The notes: generated by a model from the letters alone, not told the origin. Numbered from the stretch's first letter, positions 51,893 to 63,363 are shown. The stretch: 64,000 nt of DNA from Streptococcus sp. VT 162 (GCA_000688775.2 CP007628.2:62001-126000); one strand, 5' to 3'. Numbers and translations: made by a program.

Positions 51893-54151
51893 ATGTTACC
51901 ATTAAAAGAATTTGTACAAAAGCGTTACAATAAAACTATTGCAGAATGTAGCAATGAAGAGCTTTACCTTGCTCTTCTCAACTACAGCAAGCTTGCTAGC
52001 AGCCAAAAACCAGTCAACACTGGTAAGAAAAAAGTTTACTACATCTCAGCTGAGTTCTTGATTGGTAAACTCTTGTCAAACAACTTGATCAACCTTGGTC
52101 TTTACGACGATGTGAAAAAAGAACTTGCTGATGCCGGTAAAGAGTTGATCGAAATCGAAGAAGTAGAATTGGAACCATCACTTGGTAACGGTGGTTTGGG
52201 ACGTTTGGCAGCCTGCTTTATCGACTCAATCGCTACACTTGGTTTGAATGGTGACGGTGTTGGATTGAACTATCACTTTGGTCTTTTCCAACAAGTTCTT
52301 AAAAACAACCAACAAGAAACGATTCCTAATGCTTGGTTGACAGAGCAAAACTGGTTGGTTCGCTCAAGCCGTAGCTACCAAGTGCCATTCGCACACTTCA
52401 CATTGACATCTACTCTTTACGATATCGACGTACCTGGTTACAAGACAGCTACTAAAAACCGCTTGCGTTTGTTTGACTTGGATTCAGTTGATTCTTCTAT
52501 CATCGAAGATGGTATCAACTTTGACAAGACAGATATCGCTCGCAACTTGACTCTCTTCCTTTACCCAGACGATAGCGACAAGCAAGGTGAATTGCTCCGT
52601 ATCTTCCAACAATACTTCATGGTTTCAAACGGTGCGCAATTGATCATTGACGAAGCGATCGAAAAAGGAAGCAACTTGCATGACCTTGCAGACTACGCAG
52701 TTGTACAAATCAATGATACTCACCCATCAATGGTGATCCCTGAATTGATCCGTCTTTTGACTGCACGTGGTATCGAACTTGACGAAGCAATCTCTATCGT
52801 TCGTAGCATGACTGCCTACACTAACCACACAATCCTTGCTGAAGCCCTTGAAAAATGGCCTCTTGAATTCTTGCAAGAAGTGGTTCCTCACTTGGTACCA
52901 ATCATCAAAGAATTGGACCGTCGTGTGAAAGCAGAATACAAAGACCCAGCTGTTCAAATCATTGATGAAAACGACCGTGTACACATGGCTCACATGGATA
53001 TCCACTATGGATACAGCGTGAACGGGGTGGCAGCCCTCCACACTGAGATCTTGAAGAACTCAGAGTTGAAAGCTTTCTACGACATCTACCCAGAAAAATT
53101 CAACAACAAAACAAACGGTATCACATTCCGTCGTTGGCTCATGCATGCCAACCCAAGACTGTCTCACTACTTGGATGAGATTATTGGACATGGTTGGCAC
53201 CATGAAGCAGATGAGCTTGAAAAACTCTTGTCATACGAAGACAAGGCTGCTGTTAAAGAAAAATTGGAAAGCATCAAGGCTCACAACAAACGTAAATTGG
53301 CTCGTCACTTGAAAGATCACCAAGGTGTGGAAATCAATACAAACTCTATCTTTGATATCCAAATCAAACGCCTTCACGAGTACAAACGCCAACAAATGAA
53401 CGCTTTGTATGTCATCCACAAATACCTTGATATCAAGGCTGGTAACATCCCTGCTCGTCCAATCACAGTCTTCTTTGGTGGTAAAGCAGCCCCTGCCTAC
53501 ACAATCGCCCAAGACATCATTCACTTGATCCTTTGCTTGTCAGAAGTGATTGCAAATGATCCAGAAGTAGCTCCACACTTGCAAGTGGTTATGGTTGAAA
53601 ACTACAACGTTACTGCAGCAAGCTTCCTCATCCCAGCATGTGACATCTCAGAACAAATCTCACTTGCTTCTAAAGAAGCTTCAGGTACTGGTAACATGAA
53701 ATTCATGTTGAACGGAGCTTTGACTCTTGGTACTATGGACGGAGCTAACGTGGAAATTGCTGAGTTGGTTGGCGACGAAAATATCTACATCTTCGGTGAA
53801 GATTCAGAAACTGTTATCGACCTTTACGCAAAAGCAGCTTACAAATCAAGCGAATTCTACGCTCGTAAAGCTATCAAACCATTAGTTGACTTCATCGTGA
53901 GTGACGCTGTTCTTGCAGTAGGCAAGAAAGAACGCTTGGAACGCCTTCACAACGAATTGATCGACAAAGACTGGTTCATGACTCTCCTTGACTTGGAAGA
54001 TTACATTAAAGTCAAAGAGCAAATGCTTGCTGACTACGAAGACCGTGACGCATGGTTGGATAAAGTCATTGTTAACATTGCCAAAGCAGGATTCTTCTCA
54101 TCTGACCGTACAATCGCTCAGTACAACGAAGATATCTGGCACTTGAACTAA
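51893..54151 (+). CDS. malP: Maltodextrin/glycogen phosphorylase
   Basis: 752-residue GT35 phosphorylase that releases glucose-1-phosphate from maltodextrin. [19 protein letters not shown], the [13 protein letters not shown] segment and the pyridoxal-phosphate lysine in [27 protein letters not shown] are all present. Shorter than animal enzymes, typical of bacterial MalP. Operon with malQ. Confidence 0.96.
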   Translation: MLPLKEFVQKRYNKTIAECSNEELYLALLNYSKLASSQKPVNTGKKKVYYISAEFLIGKLLSNNLINLGLYDDVKKELADAGKELIEIEEVELEPSLGNGGLGRLAACFIDSIATLGLNGDGVGLNYHFGLFQQVLKNNQQETIPNAWLTEQNWLVRSSRSYQVPFAHFTLTSTLYDIDVPGYKTATKNRLRLFDLDSVDSSIIEDGINFDKTDIARNLTLFLYPDDSDKQGELLRIFQQYFMVSNGAQLIIDEAIEKGSNLHDLADYAVVQINDTHPSMVIPELIRLLTARGIELDEAISIVRSMTAYTNHTILAEALEKWPLEFLQEVVPHLVPIIKELDRRVKAEYKDPAVQIIDENDRVHMAHMDIHYGYSVNGVAALHTEILKNSELKAFYDIYPEKFNNKTNGITFRRWLMHANPRLSHYLDEIIGHGWHHEADELEKLLSYEDKAAVKEKLESIKAHNKRKLARHLKDHQGVEINTNSIFDIQIKRLHEYKRQQMNALYVIHKYLDIKAGNIPARPITVFFGGKAAPAYTIAQDIIHLILCLSEVIANDPEVAPHLQVVMVENYNVTAASFLIPACDISEQISLASKEASGTGNMKFMLNGALTLGTMDGANVEIAELVGDENIYIFGEDSETVIDLYAKAAYKSSEFYARKAIKPLVDFIVSDAVLAVGKKERLERLHNELIDKDWFMTLLDLEDYIKVKEQMLADYEDRDAWLDKVIVNIAKAGFFSSDRTIAQYNEDIWHLN

Positions 54152-54165
54152 TAATTACATAACTT

Positions 54166-54194
54166 AAACCCGTACCTTGAAGGTGCGGGTTTTG
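54166..54194 (+). terminator. malP terminator
   Basis: AACCCGTACC/GGTGCGGGTT stem (one G-U) followed by TTTTG. Confidence 0.8.
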
Positions 54195-54213
54195 TCTTAT
54201 CTGAAAGTTTTAT

Positions 54214-55062
54214 TTACAGTGCTTTCCCAACCAAAATCTCTGCCTCAATGGTAATCTCTGTCAGTTGACTCCAGTCAATTTTGGTCTGGTCAACATGAAA
54301 GAGAAGGGGGGTCATGCTAAGTAAAGCTTGGCGTTGCTCGGCTGTGATGGGTTTGGTTAGGGAAGCTATTTGGATAGATTGGATGCTGAAGTATTCCTGG
54401 AAATGTTCCTTGATATCTTGGTTGGAATAGTCCTTGTTTGTCAGCTGGTCTTGTACCCTTTGACGGATTTCTTTGAGGTGATTTTCAGTCGGGATGACCT
54501 TGATCAAGATGCCATCTTTGGATAAAACGCGACGGAATTCCCCATAGTTGGCAGGTGAAAAGATGTCGAGCAGGATATCCATACTGGCGTCTTTTATAGG
54601 AAGTCGAGCCAGGTCACCGACAAACCAATTAACTGACCAGTTGAGTTCACTTTTAGCTGCGATTTGGACCGAGTCTTTTGAAATGTCAAAGGCATAGAAG
54701 GTTTTATCAGAGTGACTTTCTTGGAGTTTACGAGAGTAGAAACCTTCGCCACAACCGATATCCAAGACTGTTTTTGCGGATGGATTAGTTGTTAGTAAGT
54801 CCGAGATACCTTCTAAAATAGCCTGATAAAAACCAGCTTCAAGAATTTGCTGGCGGTTTTGGAAGTTTTCCTTGTCGTAGTTGGCAGATTGCTTGATTTG
54901 CGGAGCCAAGTTGACATAGCCGAATTTTGCCAGATCAAAAGAATGGCGGTTGCTACACTTGAGGCTAGACTCTACCAAGGCCAGATTTTCTTGGCAGATA
55001 GGGCAGGAAAAGGCAGTCGCAGAAGCAAAACGCTGAAGTTTGGGTTTGAGGTTTGTATTCAT
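54214..55062 (-). CDS. rlmA: 23S rRNA (guanine) methyltransferase RlmA-like
   Basis: 282 residues. An N-terminal zinc ribbon (SCPICQ, then CSNRHSFD) precedes the SAM-binding Rossmann domain: motif I VLDIGCGEGFYS, DISKDSVQ, then DILLDIFSPANYGE. RlmA-II enzymes methylate G748 of 23S rRNA in Gram-positives and affect telithromycin/tylosin binding. G745 versus G748 specificity is inferred from the lineage. Confidence 0.88.
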   Translation of the reverse strand: MNTNLKPKLQRFASATAFSCPICQENLALVESSLKCSNRHSFDLAKFGYVNLAPQIKQSANYDKENFQNRQQILEAGFYQAILEGISDLLTTNPSAKTVLDIGCGEGFYSRKLQESHSDKTFYAFDISKDSVQIAAKSELNWSVNWFVGDLARLPIKDASMDILLDIFSPANYGEFRRVLSKDGILIKVIPTENHLKEIRQRVQDQLTNKDYSNQDIKEHFQEYFSIQSIQIASLTKPITAEQRQALLSMTPLLFHVDQTKIDWSQLTEITIEAEILVGKAL

Positions 55063-55163
55063 AGTTTAAGTGTATCAAAAGAGGCAAATGAAAGCAACTT
55101 TAGAAATAAGTAGATGGGAGATTCAGTAGAAATAAAACTAATTCTCCAATTTATAGAATAAAA

Positions 55164-55192
55164 TTGCTTTTATATCTAAATTTCTATATAAT
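55164..55192 (+). promoter_or_regulatory. Promoter of DUF6110/ATPase operon
   Basis: TTGCTT (55164-55169), 17 bases, TATAAT (55187-55192), then AAGGAGG. Confidence 0.75.
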
Positions 55193-55213
55193 AATGATAA
55201 GGAGGAAATAAGT

Positions 55214-55492
55214 ATGTTAAAAGAAGTATTAACCGTTGCAAAAGTTGCGAAAAAATCATCACTCTTTTTGGGTGGTGTCGCATTTGGTACCCTTGGTTTG
55301 AAAATCTTGGCAAGTAAGGAAGCTAAAAAAGGTTATTCTAAAGCTTTGGCTAAGGCTTACAAGTTGAAAGACGGGCTAGATGCATCTGTTTCTGTTGTGA
55401 AACAACATGGAGACGATGTCTTGCAAGATGCCAAATATTTGTACGAGCAAGAGAAAAAAGAAGAGCAATTAGATAGCCTTATAGGAGAATAA
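55214..55492 (+). CDS. DUF6110-like small protein
   Basis: 92 residues. A hydrophobic segment near the N-terminus (SSLFLGGVAFGTLGLKIL) is followed by a Lys-rich helical tail. It starts 12 bases after a strong ribosome site and ends two bases before the ATPase gene, so it is translationally coupled and probably an accessory subunit. Function unknown. Confidence 0.75.
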   Translation: MLKEVLTVAKVAKKSSLFLGGVAFGTLGLKILASKEAKKGYSKALAKAYKLKDGLDASVSVVKQHGDDVLQDAKYLYEQEKKEEQLDSLIGE

Positions 55493-55493
55493 T

Positions 55494-57554
55494 ATGTCTT
55501 TTAAAGTGCTACATAGAGGATACCAACATATCCGACTATCATCTTCTTTTTCACTCACCTTGGATATTCAAGACTATCTTCGTTCCTTGGCGAGAGATGA
55601 AAAGGGGATTGAGTCTATCCAGTTTTACATGGATCAACAGCACTTTACTCTACGCATAAAAGAAGGCTTTTCTGTATTAGATAATGCAGAAGCCTTTTTA
55701 AAAAGAATTGATAAAGGGAAAGTTTCTGAGTTGATGACTCTTCCCATTCGTAGAGAAGAGAGTGCTTATTCTATTGTTTCAGGTGCAGCGATTAAGCGTG
55801 TACTTTTTCGTAGTTTTGTGCCGTATCCTATTCGCTATATATGGACTTGTTATCAGGCTTTGGGTTATATTAGAGAAGCCTATCAAACACTAGCGCGTAA
55901 GGAACTAACGATGGAAGTCTTGGACTGTTCGGCGATTTTATTGTCCTTGTTTATGAACCAATCCAAGACAGCTAGCAATATCATGTTTATGCTTGATTTG
56001 GGGAATCATTTAGATCAGTGGTCTTTGAAAAAAACTGCAACAGATTTAGAACAAAGCCTTCTTGCAAAAGAGAGCGACGTATTCTTAGTACAGGGCGATA
56101 CGGTTGTTAGTATCAAGAGTTCCGATGTTCAAATAGGAGATGTCTTGGTCCTATCTCAAGGAAATGAAATTCTGTTTGATGGACAAGTAGTTTCAGGTTT
56201 AGGTATGGTCAACGAAAGTTCCTTGACGGGAGAGAGTTTTCCAGTTGAAAAAAGAGAGTCTGATTTGGTTTGTGCAAATACAGTATTAGAAACTGGAGAG
56301 TTACGCATTCGTGTAACCGATAATCAGATGAACAGCCGGATTTTACAACTGATTGAGTTAATGAAGAAATCTGAAGAAAACAAGAAAACGAAACAACGCT
56401 ATTTCATCAAGATGGCGGATAAGGTCGTCAAATATAATTTCTTGGGGGCTGGGCTAACTTACCTATTAACAGGTTCTTTTTCTAAGGCTATTTCTTTCCT
56501 ATTAGTCGATTTCTCCTGCGCTTTGAAAATCTCTACTCCTGTAGCTTATTTGACAGCTATCAAGGAGGGGTTGAACCGTGAAATGGTGATTAAGGATGGG
56601 GATGTTCTGGAGAAATATCTGGAAGTTGATACTTTCTTGTTTGATAAGACGGGAACAATCACAACTAGTTATCCTATAGTTGAAAAGGTGTTACCTTTTG
56701 GGGACTATAGTGAGGAAGATATTCTCAGAATCAGTGCCTGTCTTGAGGAACACATTTATCATCCTATTGCTAATGCCATCGTCAAGCAAGCTGAGATAGA
56801 GGGAATTGAACATGAGGAAATGCATGGGAAACTCCAATATATTGCAAGCAAGGGGATCAAATCTCATATAGATGGCCAACCAGTTCTTATTGGGAATTAT
56901 GTCTTGATGCAGGATGAGCAGATTCATATCAGTTCAGAACAAAATGCTTTAATTGAAGAGTACAAGAGTCACTACAATCTCTTATTCTTGGCTTATCAGA
57001 ATGAATTGATTGGAATGTTCTGCATTCATACTCCTTTGAGAAAAGAAGCAAAAGCAGCCTTGGAGAAACTTAAGGCACAAGGGAAAAAATTGATTCTGGC
57101 AACAGGGGACACCTTGGTTAGGACAGAGGAATTAGTCAAAGATTTGCCCTTTGATCAGGTCTATACAGACTTGAAACCTGATGGGAAATTTGAGTTAGTA
57201 GAGGAACTGCAGAAAGCAGGTCACACGATTTTGATGGTTGGAGATGGATTGAATGACTCAGCGGCTCTAACCCTATCAGATATCGGTGTGGTGATGAATG
57301 AGAGTGCAGATATTTCTAAGCAGATGAGCGATATCTTATTGTTAGATAATCGTTTGGATTTCTTCCAAGAGTTGGATTGGCTATCATCATCTTTGCAAAC
57401 ACTCATCAAGAAGAATATTCAAGATACCGTTGTCGTAAATAGTAGTTTGATTGGCTTTGGCTTGTTTAATTGGCTCAGTCCTTCAAACCTCTCTATCCTA
57501 CATAATCTAACAACCTTACGCATAGTCCTGCGTAGCCTGTCTATTAAGGGATAG
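55494..57554 (+). CDS. P1B-type (heavy-metal) ATPase, atypical
   Basis: 686 residues. The phosphorylation motif is DKTGTITT (Asp near 384), the A-domain loop LTGESFPVEK, the hinge VGDGLNDSAAL; P1B layout. The transmembrane metal site, normally CPC, CPH or SPC in helix 6, reads FSCALKISTP: the key proline before the Cys is replaced by serine. The N-terminus (1-95) lacks a CxxC metal-binding domain. Metal unknown. Cotranscribed with the DUF6110-like gene; equivalent of pneumococcal SP_2101 from memory. Confidence 0.85.
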   Translation: MSFKVLHRGYQHIRLSSSFSLTLDIQDYLRSLARDEKGIESIQFYMDQQHFTLRIKEGFSVLDNAEAFLKRIDKGKVSELMTLPIRREESAYSIVSGAAIKRVLFRSFVPYPIRYIWTCYQALGYIREAYQTLARKELTMEVLDCSAILLSLFMNQSKTASNIMFMLDLGNHLDQWSLKKTATDLEQSLLAKESDVFLVQGDTVVSIKSSDVQIGDVLVLSQGNEILFDGQVVSGLGMVNESSLTGESFPVEKRESDLVCANTVLETGELRIRVTDNQMNSRILQLIELMKKSEENKKTKQRYFIKMADKVVKYNFLGAGLTYLLTGSFSKAISFLLVDFSCALKISTPVAYLTAIKEGLNREMVIKDGDVLEKYLEVDTFLFDKTGTITTSYPIVEKVLPFGDYSEEDILRISACLEEHIYHPIANAIVKQAEIEGIEHEEMHGKLQYIASKGIKSHIDGQPVLIGNYVLMQDEQIHISSEQNALIEEYKSHYNLLFLAYQNELIGMFCIHTPLRKEAKAALEKLKAQGKKLILATGDTLVRTEELVKDLPFDQVYTDLKPDGKFELVEELQKAGHTILMVGDGLNDSAALTLSDIGVVMNESADISKQMSDILLLDNRLDFFQELDWLSSSLQTLIKKNIQDTVVVNSSLIGFGLFNWLSPSNLSILHNLTTLRIVLRSLSIKG

Positions 57555-57574
57555 GTGGGGACTATTCACAGCAA

Positions 57575-57607
57575 AAAGGAGTTACCTTTCTCGAGGGTAA
57601 CTCCTTT
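57575..57607. terminator. Bidirectional terminator between ATPase and tyrS
   Basis: AAAGGAGTTACC/GGTAACTCCTTT, a perfect 12-base-pair stem with a nine-base loop. Confidence 0.87.
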
Positions 57608-57631
57608 GTTTATAGGTAAATGTTTAACAAT

Positions 57632-58888
57632 TTAGTAAGTCAACACAAAGTATTTCTTCTTCCCGCGGCGGATAACAGTGAGTTCGTTTTCTAACTTATC
57701 TGCGTCACTCAAGACATAGTCAAGGTCTTGGATACGGTCGCCGTTGACGTAGATAGCTCCGTTTTGGACGTCTTCACGGGCTTGGCGTTTTGAATTCACC
57801 ACACCAGATGACACGAGGAGTTCCACGATATTGTGGTTTTCGTCTGCTTTTACTTGGTAGTTTGGCACTCCACGAAGTCCTTGTTTGAGTTCTTTGACAG
57901 AAAGGTTTTTGATGTTTCCAGCAAAGAGTTGCTCGGTGATGTTAAGGGCTTCTTTGTAAGCTTCTTCTCCGTGAACAAGAGTCACGACTTCACGAGCGAG
58001 GACCTTTTGTGCCAAGCGTTCGTGTGGAGCCGCTTCAAACTCTTTGCGGATGTCTTCAATCTCATCGAGTGACAAGAAGGTAAAGATTTTCAAGAAGCGA
58101 ACAGCGTCAGCATCCATCACGTTCATCCAGAATTGGTACATTTCGTATGGAGAAGTCTTTTCAGGGTTAAGCCAAACTGCGTTTCCTTCTGACTTACCAA
58201 ATTTCTTACCAGTTGCGTCTGTGATGAGTGGAACAGTGATCACGTGACCAGTCTTGTCAGCCTTACGACGAAGCAATTCGGTACCAGCTGTCATATTTCC
58301 CCACTGGTCAGAACCACCGATTTGCAGAGTAACATTGTAGTCTTGGTTAAGGACATAGAAGTCGTACCCTTGCATGATTTGGTAGGCAAACTCAGTGTAA
58401 GAAATCCCTGTCTCGATCCGTTTCTTCACAGATTCCTTACTCATCATGTAGTTGACAGTGAAGTATTTTCCGACGTCACGGAGGAAGTCAATGAAGCTGA
58501 TACTGCCAAACCAGTCGTAGTTGTTGACCATGACAGCCTTATTTTCACCATTTTCAAAGTCAAGAAAACGAGAAAGTTGCCCTTGGATAGACTTGACCCA
58601 GCCCTCTACTGTGTCTTTTGTTTGGAGACTACGCTCAGCATCTTTGAAGGACGGATCTCCGATGAGACCTGTAGCACCGCCAACGAGCGCATATGGTTTA
58701 TGACCTGCTAACTGCAAGCGACGACTGGTCAAGATTGCGACAAGGTGGCCGAGGTGAAGGCTATCAGCAGTTGGATCGTAGCCAGTATAATAAGAAACTT
58801 GACCTTCTTCTAGGGCTTTACGCAAAGCTTCTTCATCAGTCGTTTGAAAAATCAAACCACGCTCTTTTAGCTCATCAAAAATGTGCAT
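57632..58888 (-). CDS. tyrS: Tyrosyl-tRNA synthetase
   Basis: 418-residue class I synthetase. HLGHLVAIL (HIGH equivalent), DSLHLG context [13 protein letters not shown], the KMSKS-like [12 protein letters not shown], and a C-terminal S4-like RNA-binding domain (about 352-414: [21 protein letters not shown]). TyrS bacterial type. No T-box is visible in the short leader. Confidence 0.97.
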   Translation of the reverse strand: MHIFDELKERGLIFQTTDEEALRKALEEGQVSYYTGYDPTADSLHLGHLVAILTSRRLQLAGHKPYALVGGATGLIGDPSFKDAERSLQTKDTVEGWVKSIQGQLSRFLDFENGENKAVMVNNYDWFGSISFIDFLRDVGKYFTVNYMMSKESVKKRIETGISYTEFAYQIMQGYDFYVLNQDYNVTLQIGGSDQWGNMTAGTELLRRKADKTGHVITVPLITDATGKKFGKSEGNAVWLNPEKTSPYEMYQFWMNVMDADAVRFLKIFTFLSLDEIEDIRKEFEAAPHERLAQKVLAREVVTLVHGEEAYKEALNITEQLFAGNIKNLSVKELKQGLRGVPNYQVKADENHNIVELLVSSGVVNSKRQAREDVQNGAIYVNGDRIQDLDYVLSDADKLENELTVIRRGKKKYFVLTY

Positions 58889-58982
58889 GTGTCTTTTCTC
58901 CTTTATAAAATATTGTTTCTACCTATTGTATCACAAACTCGGACAATAGCCTAGTGGAATAGGGAAGAAAGTGGCTATTTTA

Positions 58983-59009
58983 TTGAAAGTTTCCCTTTTA
59001 TGGTATAAT
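58983..59009 (+). promoter_or_regulatory. pbp1b promoter
   Basis: TTGAAA, 15 bases, TATAAT with TGG extension (TATGGTATAAT). The extended -10 compensates for the short spacer. Confidence 0.65.
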
Positions 59010-59028
59010 AGAGAAAGCGAGGACATTC

Positions 59029-61530
59029 ATGAAAGAAAGAATTAATGAATTAAAAACAAAAATGCTGCATTTTTTCCAGCAGCTAATGCAACGAATTGCA
59101 AAATGGAAGAAAAGACTAGCAGAAAAACTGGCTAATAAGAAAACCGGTAAAAAGGGGACCTCTTCTGACAAAGTTGGAAGGGCAGGATCTAATTTTGCTA
59201 AGGTTTTGAGTGGGTTTAAAATAGTCTTTAACACTCTCTTTATCTTAGGTTTTATCGGTGGACTGTTTGGCGCTGGTGTAGCTATGGGTTATGGAGTCGC
59301 TCTATTTGACAAGGCTCAGGTGCCTCAAGCAGAAGAGTTGGTCAAGCAAGTGAAGGATATTGCCTCTATCTCAGAAATCACTTATTCTGACGGCAGTACC
59401 ATTGCCTCGATCGAGGGTGATTTGTTGCGCACTTCAGTCGCTTCAGATGCTATCTCAGATAACCTTAAGAAAGCCATTGTTGCGACAGAGGACGAGCATT
59501 TCAATGAGCACAAGGGAGTTGTGCCTAAGGCCGTTATTCGTGCGACCTTGGGAACCTTTGTCGGTCTAGGCTCGTCTAGTGGTGGTTCGACCTTGACCCA
59601 GCAGGTCATCAAGCAACAAGTAGTGGGGGATGCTCCAACTCTAGCTCGTAAGGCTAAAGAGATTATTGATGCTCTTGCTTTAGAAAGGGCCATGGGTAAG
59701 GATGAGATTTTGACAACCTACCTTAACATAGCTCCTTTTGGTCGCAATCATAAAGGCCAAAATATTGCAGGTGCCCAGCAGGCTGCAGAAGGAATCTTTG
59801 GTGTCAATGCTTCGGATTTAACGGTCCCTCAAGCTGCCTTTATCGCAGGATTGCCACAGAGTCCAATCAGTTATTCTCCTTATGAATCTGATGGTAGCAT
59901 GAAGAGTGATGAGGACATGGCTTTGGGAATTAAGCGTGCCAAGGATGTCCTCTACAATATGTACCGAACAGGGGCTCTAAGTCAGGAAGACTACGATAAG
60001 TACAAAGATTATGACTTTAAGAAAGACTTCCTACCATCAGGTAGTGTTAGTGGTACTTCGCGTGACTATCTCTACTATGCAACCTTGGCAGAAGCAACTG
60101 ATCGTATGTATGACTACCTCGTCCAACGAGATAATGTTTCTGCGCAAGAATTAAAGAATGAGTCCATTCAGAAATCCTATCGTGATTTAGCCACTAAGGA
60201 AATTGAAAATGGTGGATATAAGATTACGACAACTATCAATAAAAATGTTCATGCTGCGATGCAAAATGCGGTTGCGACCTACGGCTATCTGCTAGATGAT
60301 TCGACAGGCCAGCCTGAGGTGGGGAATGTCCTCATGGACAACCAAACGGGAGCTATCCTTGGATTTGTTGGTGGCCGTAATTATCAAGAAAATCAGAACA
60401 ATCACGCTATTGATACCAAGCGTTCTCCTGCTTCGACTACTAAGCCGATATTGGCTTACAGTATTGCCATTGATCAAGGTCTGATGGGAAGTGCAAGTAT
60501 CTTGTCAAACTATCCTACCAACTTCTCAAACGGGAATCCCATCATGTATGTCAATAGTCCTGGTACGGGCATGATGACATTGGGAGAAGCCCTTAACTAC
60601 TCATGGAATATCCCAGCCTACTGGACGTATCGTACGCTTCGAGAGAAGGGTGTTGATGTCAAGGGCTATATGGAAAAAATGGGTTATGAAATCCCAGAAT
60701 ATGGCATTGAAAGTTTACCGATGGGTGGGGGGATTGACGTTACAGTTGCCCAGCATACCAACGGGTATCAAACTCTGGCTAACAATGGAGTTTACCATAA
60801 GAAACATATGATCGCTAAGATCGAGTCAACGGATGGCCGACTGGTATACGAGCACAAGGATGAGCCTGTCCAAGTTTATTCAAAAGCGACAGCAACCATC
60901 ATGCAAAGTTTGCTTCGCGATGTTATTTCATCTCGGATTACTTCAAGTTTCCAGACGGATTTGACGACTATCAATCCATCCCTAGCTCGTGCTGACTGGA
61001 TCGGAAAAACTGGTACGACCAATGAAGATGAAAATATGTGGCTCATGCTTTCTACACCTCGCTTGACTTTGGGTGGCTGGTTAGGTCACGATGACAACCG
61101 ACCACTAGCCAAAGGAGCAGGCCACTACCGTAATGCCAACTATATGGCCCACTTGGTCAATGCTATCCAACAAGCTGAACCTGGAATATGGGGGAATGAG
61201 CGCTTTAATCTGGATCCAAGTGTGACCAAGTCACAAGTTCTCCGATCTACAGGGCAAAAACCGGGCAAGGTTTCCATCAATGGGAAAGAAATAGAAGTTT
61301 CTGGATCAACAGTAACGAGCTACTGGGCTACTAAAGAAGGTGCCCCAGTGACCACCTATCGCTTTGCTATTGGAGGAAGCGATGCAGATTATCAGAATGC
61401 TTGGAAGAATATTCTAGGAAGTATTCCTGCAGTAACTTCTCCAAGCTCAAGTAGCGGTTCGGGAACAACAAGTTCGAGTGGAAATACTCAGAGTGGCTCT
61501 TCAGGACGTTCACGTCTGTTTAATCGCTAA
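59029..61530 (+). CDS. pbp1b: Penicillin-binding protein 1B, bifunctional
   Basis: 833 residues. A basic cytoplasmic N-terminus (1-65) and one membrane helix (about 66-95) precede the glycosyltransferase domain GT51 (about 130-320: [13 protein letters not shown] with catalytic Glu, [27 protein letters not shown]). The transpeptidase domain carries SxxK at SPASTTKP (Ser about 467), SxN at YSWN, and KTGT at GKTGTT. A Ser/Gly-rich tail ends the protein. It polymerises and cross-links peptidoglycan. It diverges from tyrS. Confidence 0.95.
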   Translation: MKERINELKTKMLHFFQQLMQRIAKWKKRLAEKLANKKTGKKGTSSDKVGRAGSNFAKVLSGFKIVFNTLFILGFIGGLFGAGVAMGYGVALFDKAQVPQAEELVKQVKDIASISEITYSDGSTIASIEGDLLRTSVASDAISDNLKKAIVATEDEHFNEHKGVVPKAVIRATLGTFVGLGSSSGGSTLTQQVIKQQVVGDAPTLARKAKEIIDALALERAMGKDEILTTYLNIAPFGRNHKGQNIAGAQQAAEGIFGVNASDLTVPQAAFIAGLPQSPISYSPYESDGSMKSDEDMALGIKRAKDVLYNMYRTGALSQEDYDKYKDYDFKKDFLPSGSVSGTSRDYLYYATLAEATDRMYDYLVQRDNVSAQELKNESIQKSYRDLATKEIENGGYKITTTINKNVHAAMQNAVATYGYLLDDSTGQPEVGNVLMDNQTGAILGFVGGRNYQENQNNHAIDTKRSPASTTKPILAYSIAIDQGLMGSASILSNYPTNFSNGNPIMYVNSPGTGMMTLGEALNYSWNIPAYWTYRTLREKGVDVKGYMEKMGYEIPEYGIESLPMGGGIDVTVAQHTNGYQTLANNGVYHKKHMIAKIESTDGRLVYEHKDEPVQVYSKATATIMQSLLRDVISSRITSSFQTDLTTINPSLARADWIGKTGTTNEDENMWLMLSTPRLTLGGWLGHDDNRPLAKGAGHYRNANYMAHLVNAIQQAEPGIWGNERFNLDPSVTKSQVLRSTGQKPGKVSINGKEIEVSGSTVTSYWATKEGAPVTTYRFAIGGSDADYQNAWKNILGSIPAVTSPSSSSGSGTTSSSGNTQSGSSGRSRLFNR

Positions 61531-61536
61531 GATAGA

Positions 61537-61578
61537 GTAGCAGCAAGGTTAGTAATTTCCCCTTGTTGCTACTTTTTT
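61537..61578 (+). terminator. pbp1b terminator
   Basis: GTAGCAGCAAGG/CCTTGTTGCTAC stem (one G-T pair) with a 12-base loop and T6. Confidence 0.87.
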
Positions 61579-61607
61579 CTTGGTTGGTTTCGTGTTACAA
61601 TAGGAGT

Positions 61608-62519
61608 ATGAATCATTATCAGAAAAAGATTGTTAAGGGAACACTATACTCGCTACTCTCAGGCCTAATCTGGGGGATCTGTGGGATTTTAGGAGAGTAT
61701 TTTTTCACTCATTATCCAGTGTCTTCTGGATGGATTACTTCTATGCGTTTACTGGTAGCGGGGAGTTTGGTTTTAGGCTTATCGGCCTTTCAGTTGCGCA
61801 CTCGATTATTGGATATCTGGCGTGATAAGAAAAATTATCTACCTTTTTTAGCCTATGCTATTCTAGGTATTTTTTCTGTGCAGTTTTTCTTCTATCTCTG
61901 CGTTGAGTATTCCAATGCGACGACGGCGACCATTTTGCAATTTATCAGCCCCGTTTTTATTTTGTTTTACAATCGCATTGTCTACCAGAAGAAGGCTTCG
62001 ATTACAGCTGTGTTCTATGTTTTGATTGCCATGCTAGGTGTTTTTTTGATGGCTACAAAAGGGGATTTGTCCCAGTTATCCATGACACCTTTGGCTCTAG
62101 TGACAGGTTTGCTCAGTGCAGTAGGGGTCATGTTTAATGTTATCCTTCCCCAACGCTTTGCACGGCGCTACGGATTTGTTCCGACTGTTGGTTGGGGGAT
62201 GATTCTGGCAGGTCTCTTTAGTAATTTCCTCTACCCTATTTATCGGATAAGTTTTCAAGTGGATCTGGTAAGTGTGCTGATTTGTCTGACGATTGCCGTG
62301 TTTGGTACTGCTTTTGCCTTCTTCCTATCTATGAAGGCTGTGTCACTCGTTTCCCCGCTGGTTGTATCGGTTGTGAGTGCTAGCGAACCGCTTTCTTCAG
62401 CTTTATTAAGTGTTCTTTTTCTGGGATTGGTCATGGATGGTTTTTTGGCCTTGGCTATGGTGTTGATTATCGTTCCGATGATTTTTTTATCTGTAGAAGA
62501 AGCAAAACAAGCCAGGTAA
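61608..62519 (+). CDS. DMT-family (EamA) transporter
   Basis: 303 residues from ATG 61608; ten helices in two EamA repeats. The frame upstream of 61608 runs through the pbp1b terminator and is not coding. TGTTACAAT (61593-61601) is an extended -10 so close that the transcript would begin at or near the ATG, although AGGAG sits just before it. Family members export metabolites or import sugars/amino acids; substrate unknown. Confidence 0.82.
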   Translation: MNHYQKKIVKGTLYSLLSGLIWGICGILGEYFFTHYPVSSGWITSMRLLVAGSLVLGLSAFQLRTRLLDIWRDKKNYLPFLAYAILGIFSVQFFFYLCVEYSNATTATILQFISPVFILFYNRIVYQKKASITAVFYVLIAMLGVFLMATKGDLSQLSMTPLALVTGLLSAVGVMFNVILPQRFARRYGFVPTVGWGMILAGLFSNFLYPIYRISFQVDLVSVLICLTIAVFGTAFAFFLSMKAVSLVSPLVVSVVSASEPLSSALLSVLFLGLVMDGFLALAMVLIIVPMIFLSVEEAKQAR

Positions 62520-62540
62520 AGATGATTATTTGATAGTTGA

Positions 62541-62564
62541 GGCTTCAAATTTGAAGCCTTTTTT
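62541..62564 (+). terminator. Terminator after DMT gene
   Basis: GGCTTCAA/TTGAAGCC stem followed by T6. Confidence 0.8.
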
Positions 62565-62603
62565 GGTAGAATAGGTATCATTATAACGAACCAGGAGGCA
62601 CCT

Positions 62604-63302
62604 ATGACTGCTACAAAAATGAACGCTCAAGAAATTATCCAATTTATCGCCAATGCGGAAAAGAAAACCAGTGTCAAAGTAACTTTTGAGGGAGAACTTG
62701 CAACTGCTGTGCCAAGCTCTGTTGTCAAACTAGGAAATGTTTTATTCGGAGACTGGAAGGACGTGGCTCCGCTTCTTGAAGGTTTGGTAGAAAATCAAGA
62801 TTACGTTGTCGAGCAAGATGCTCGTAATTCTGCAGTTCCTTTGTTAGATAAACGTGCTATCAATGCTCGTATCGAGCCAGGTGCTATTATCCGTGACCAG
62901 GTTGAAATTGGTGACAATGCTGTTATCATGATGGGAGCTGTTATCAATATCGGTGCTGAAATCGGTGCTGGAACCATGATTGACATGGGTGCCATCCTTG
63001 GAGGTCGTGCTATCGTTGGGAAAAACAGTCACGTTGGTGCAGGTGCAGTTTTGGCAGGTGTGATTGAGCCAGCTAGCGCTGAACCAGTCCGTGTCGGAGA
63101 CAATGTTCTTATCGGTGCCAATGCAGTGGTTATCGAAGGAGTTCAAATCGGCAGTGGTTCAGTTGTCGCAGCAGGAGCTATTGTTACCCAGGATGTCCCA
63201 GAAAACGTGGTAGTGGCAGGTGTTCCGGCTCGTATCATCAAAGAAATTGATGCCCAAACCCAACAAAAAACAGCGCTTGAGGATGCGCTTCGTACCTTGT
63301 AA
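62604..63302 (+). CDS. dapH: Tetrahydrodipicolinate N-acetyltransferase
   Basis: 232 residues. An N-terminal DapH domain ([19 protein letters not shown]) is followed by a left-handed beta-helix of hexapeptide repeats ([29 protein letters not shown]) and a C-terminal [14 protein letters not shown]. It acetylates tetrahydrodipicolinate in the acetylase branch of diaminopimelate/lysine synthesis. It is followed by the matching deacetylase gene. Confidence 0.95.
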   Translation: MTATKMNAQEIIQFIANAEKKTSVKVTFEGELATAVPSSVVKLGNVLFGDWKDVAPLLEGLVENQDYVVEQDARNSAVPLLDKRAINARIEPGAIIRDQVEIGDNAVIMMGAVINIGAEIGAGTMIDMGAILGGRAIVGKNSHVGAGAVLAGVIEPASAEPVRVGDNVLIGANAVVIEGVQIGSGSVVAAGAIVTQDVPENVVVAGVPARIIKEIDAQTQQKTALEDALRTL

Positions 63303-63308
63303 AAATAA

Positions 63309-63340
63309 AAAGAGGCGGATACTTCTTCCAGCCTCTTTCT
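63309..63340 (+). terminator. Hairpin between dapH and the deacetylase gene
   Basis: AAGAGGC/GCCTCTT stem with a 14-base loop, followed by TCTTCT. It may attenuate rather than stop transcription. Confidence 0.6.
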
Positions 63341-63363
63341 TCTATCAAAAGGAGGATCGATAG

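Noticed and set aside
59382..59693. 103-codon minus-strand frame inside pbp1b
   Set aside because: Antisense to the glycosyltransferase domain with no translation signals.
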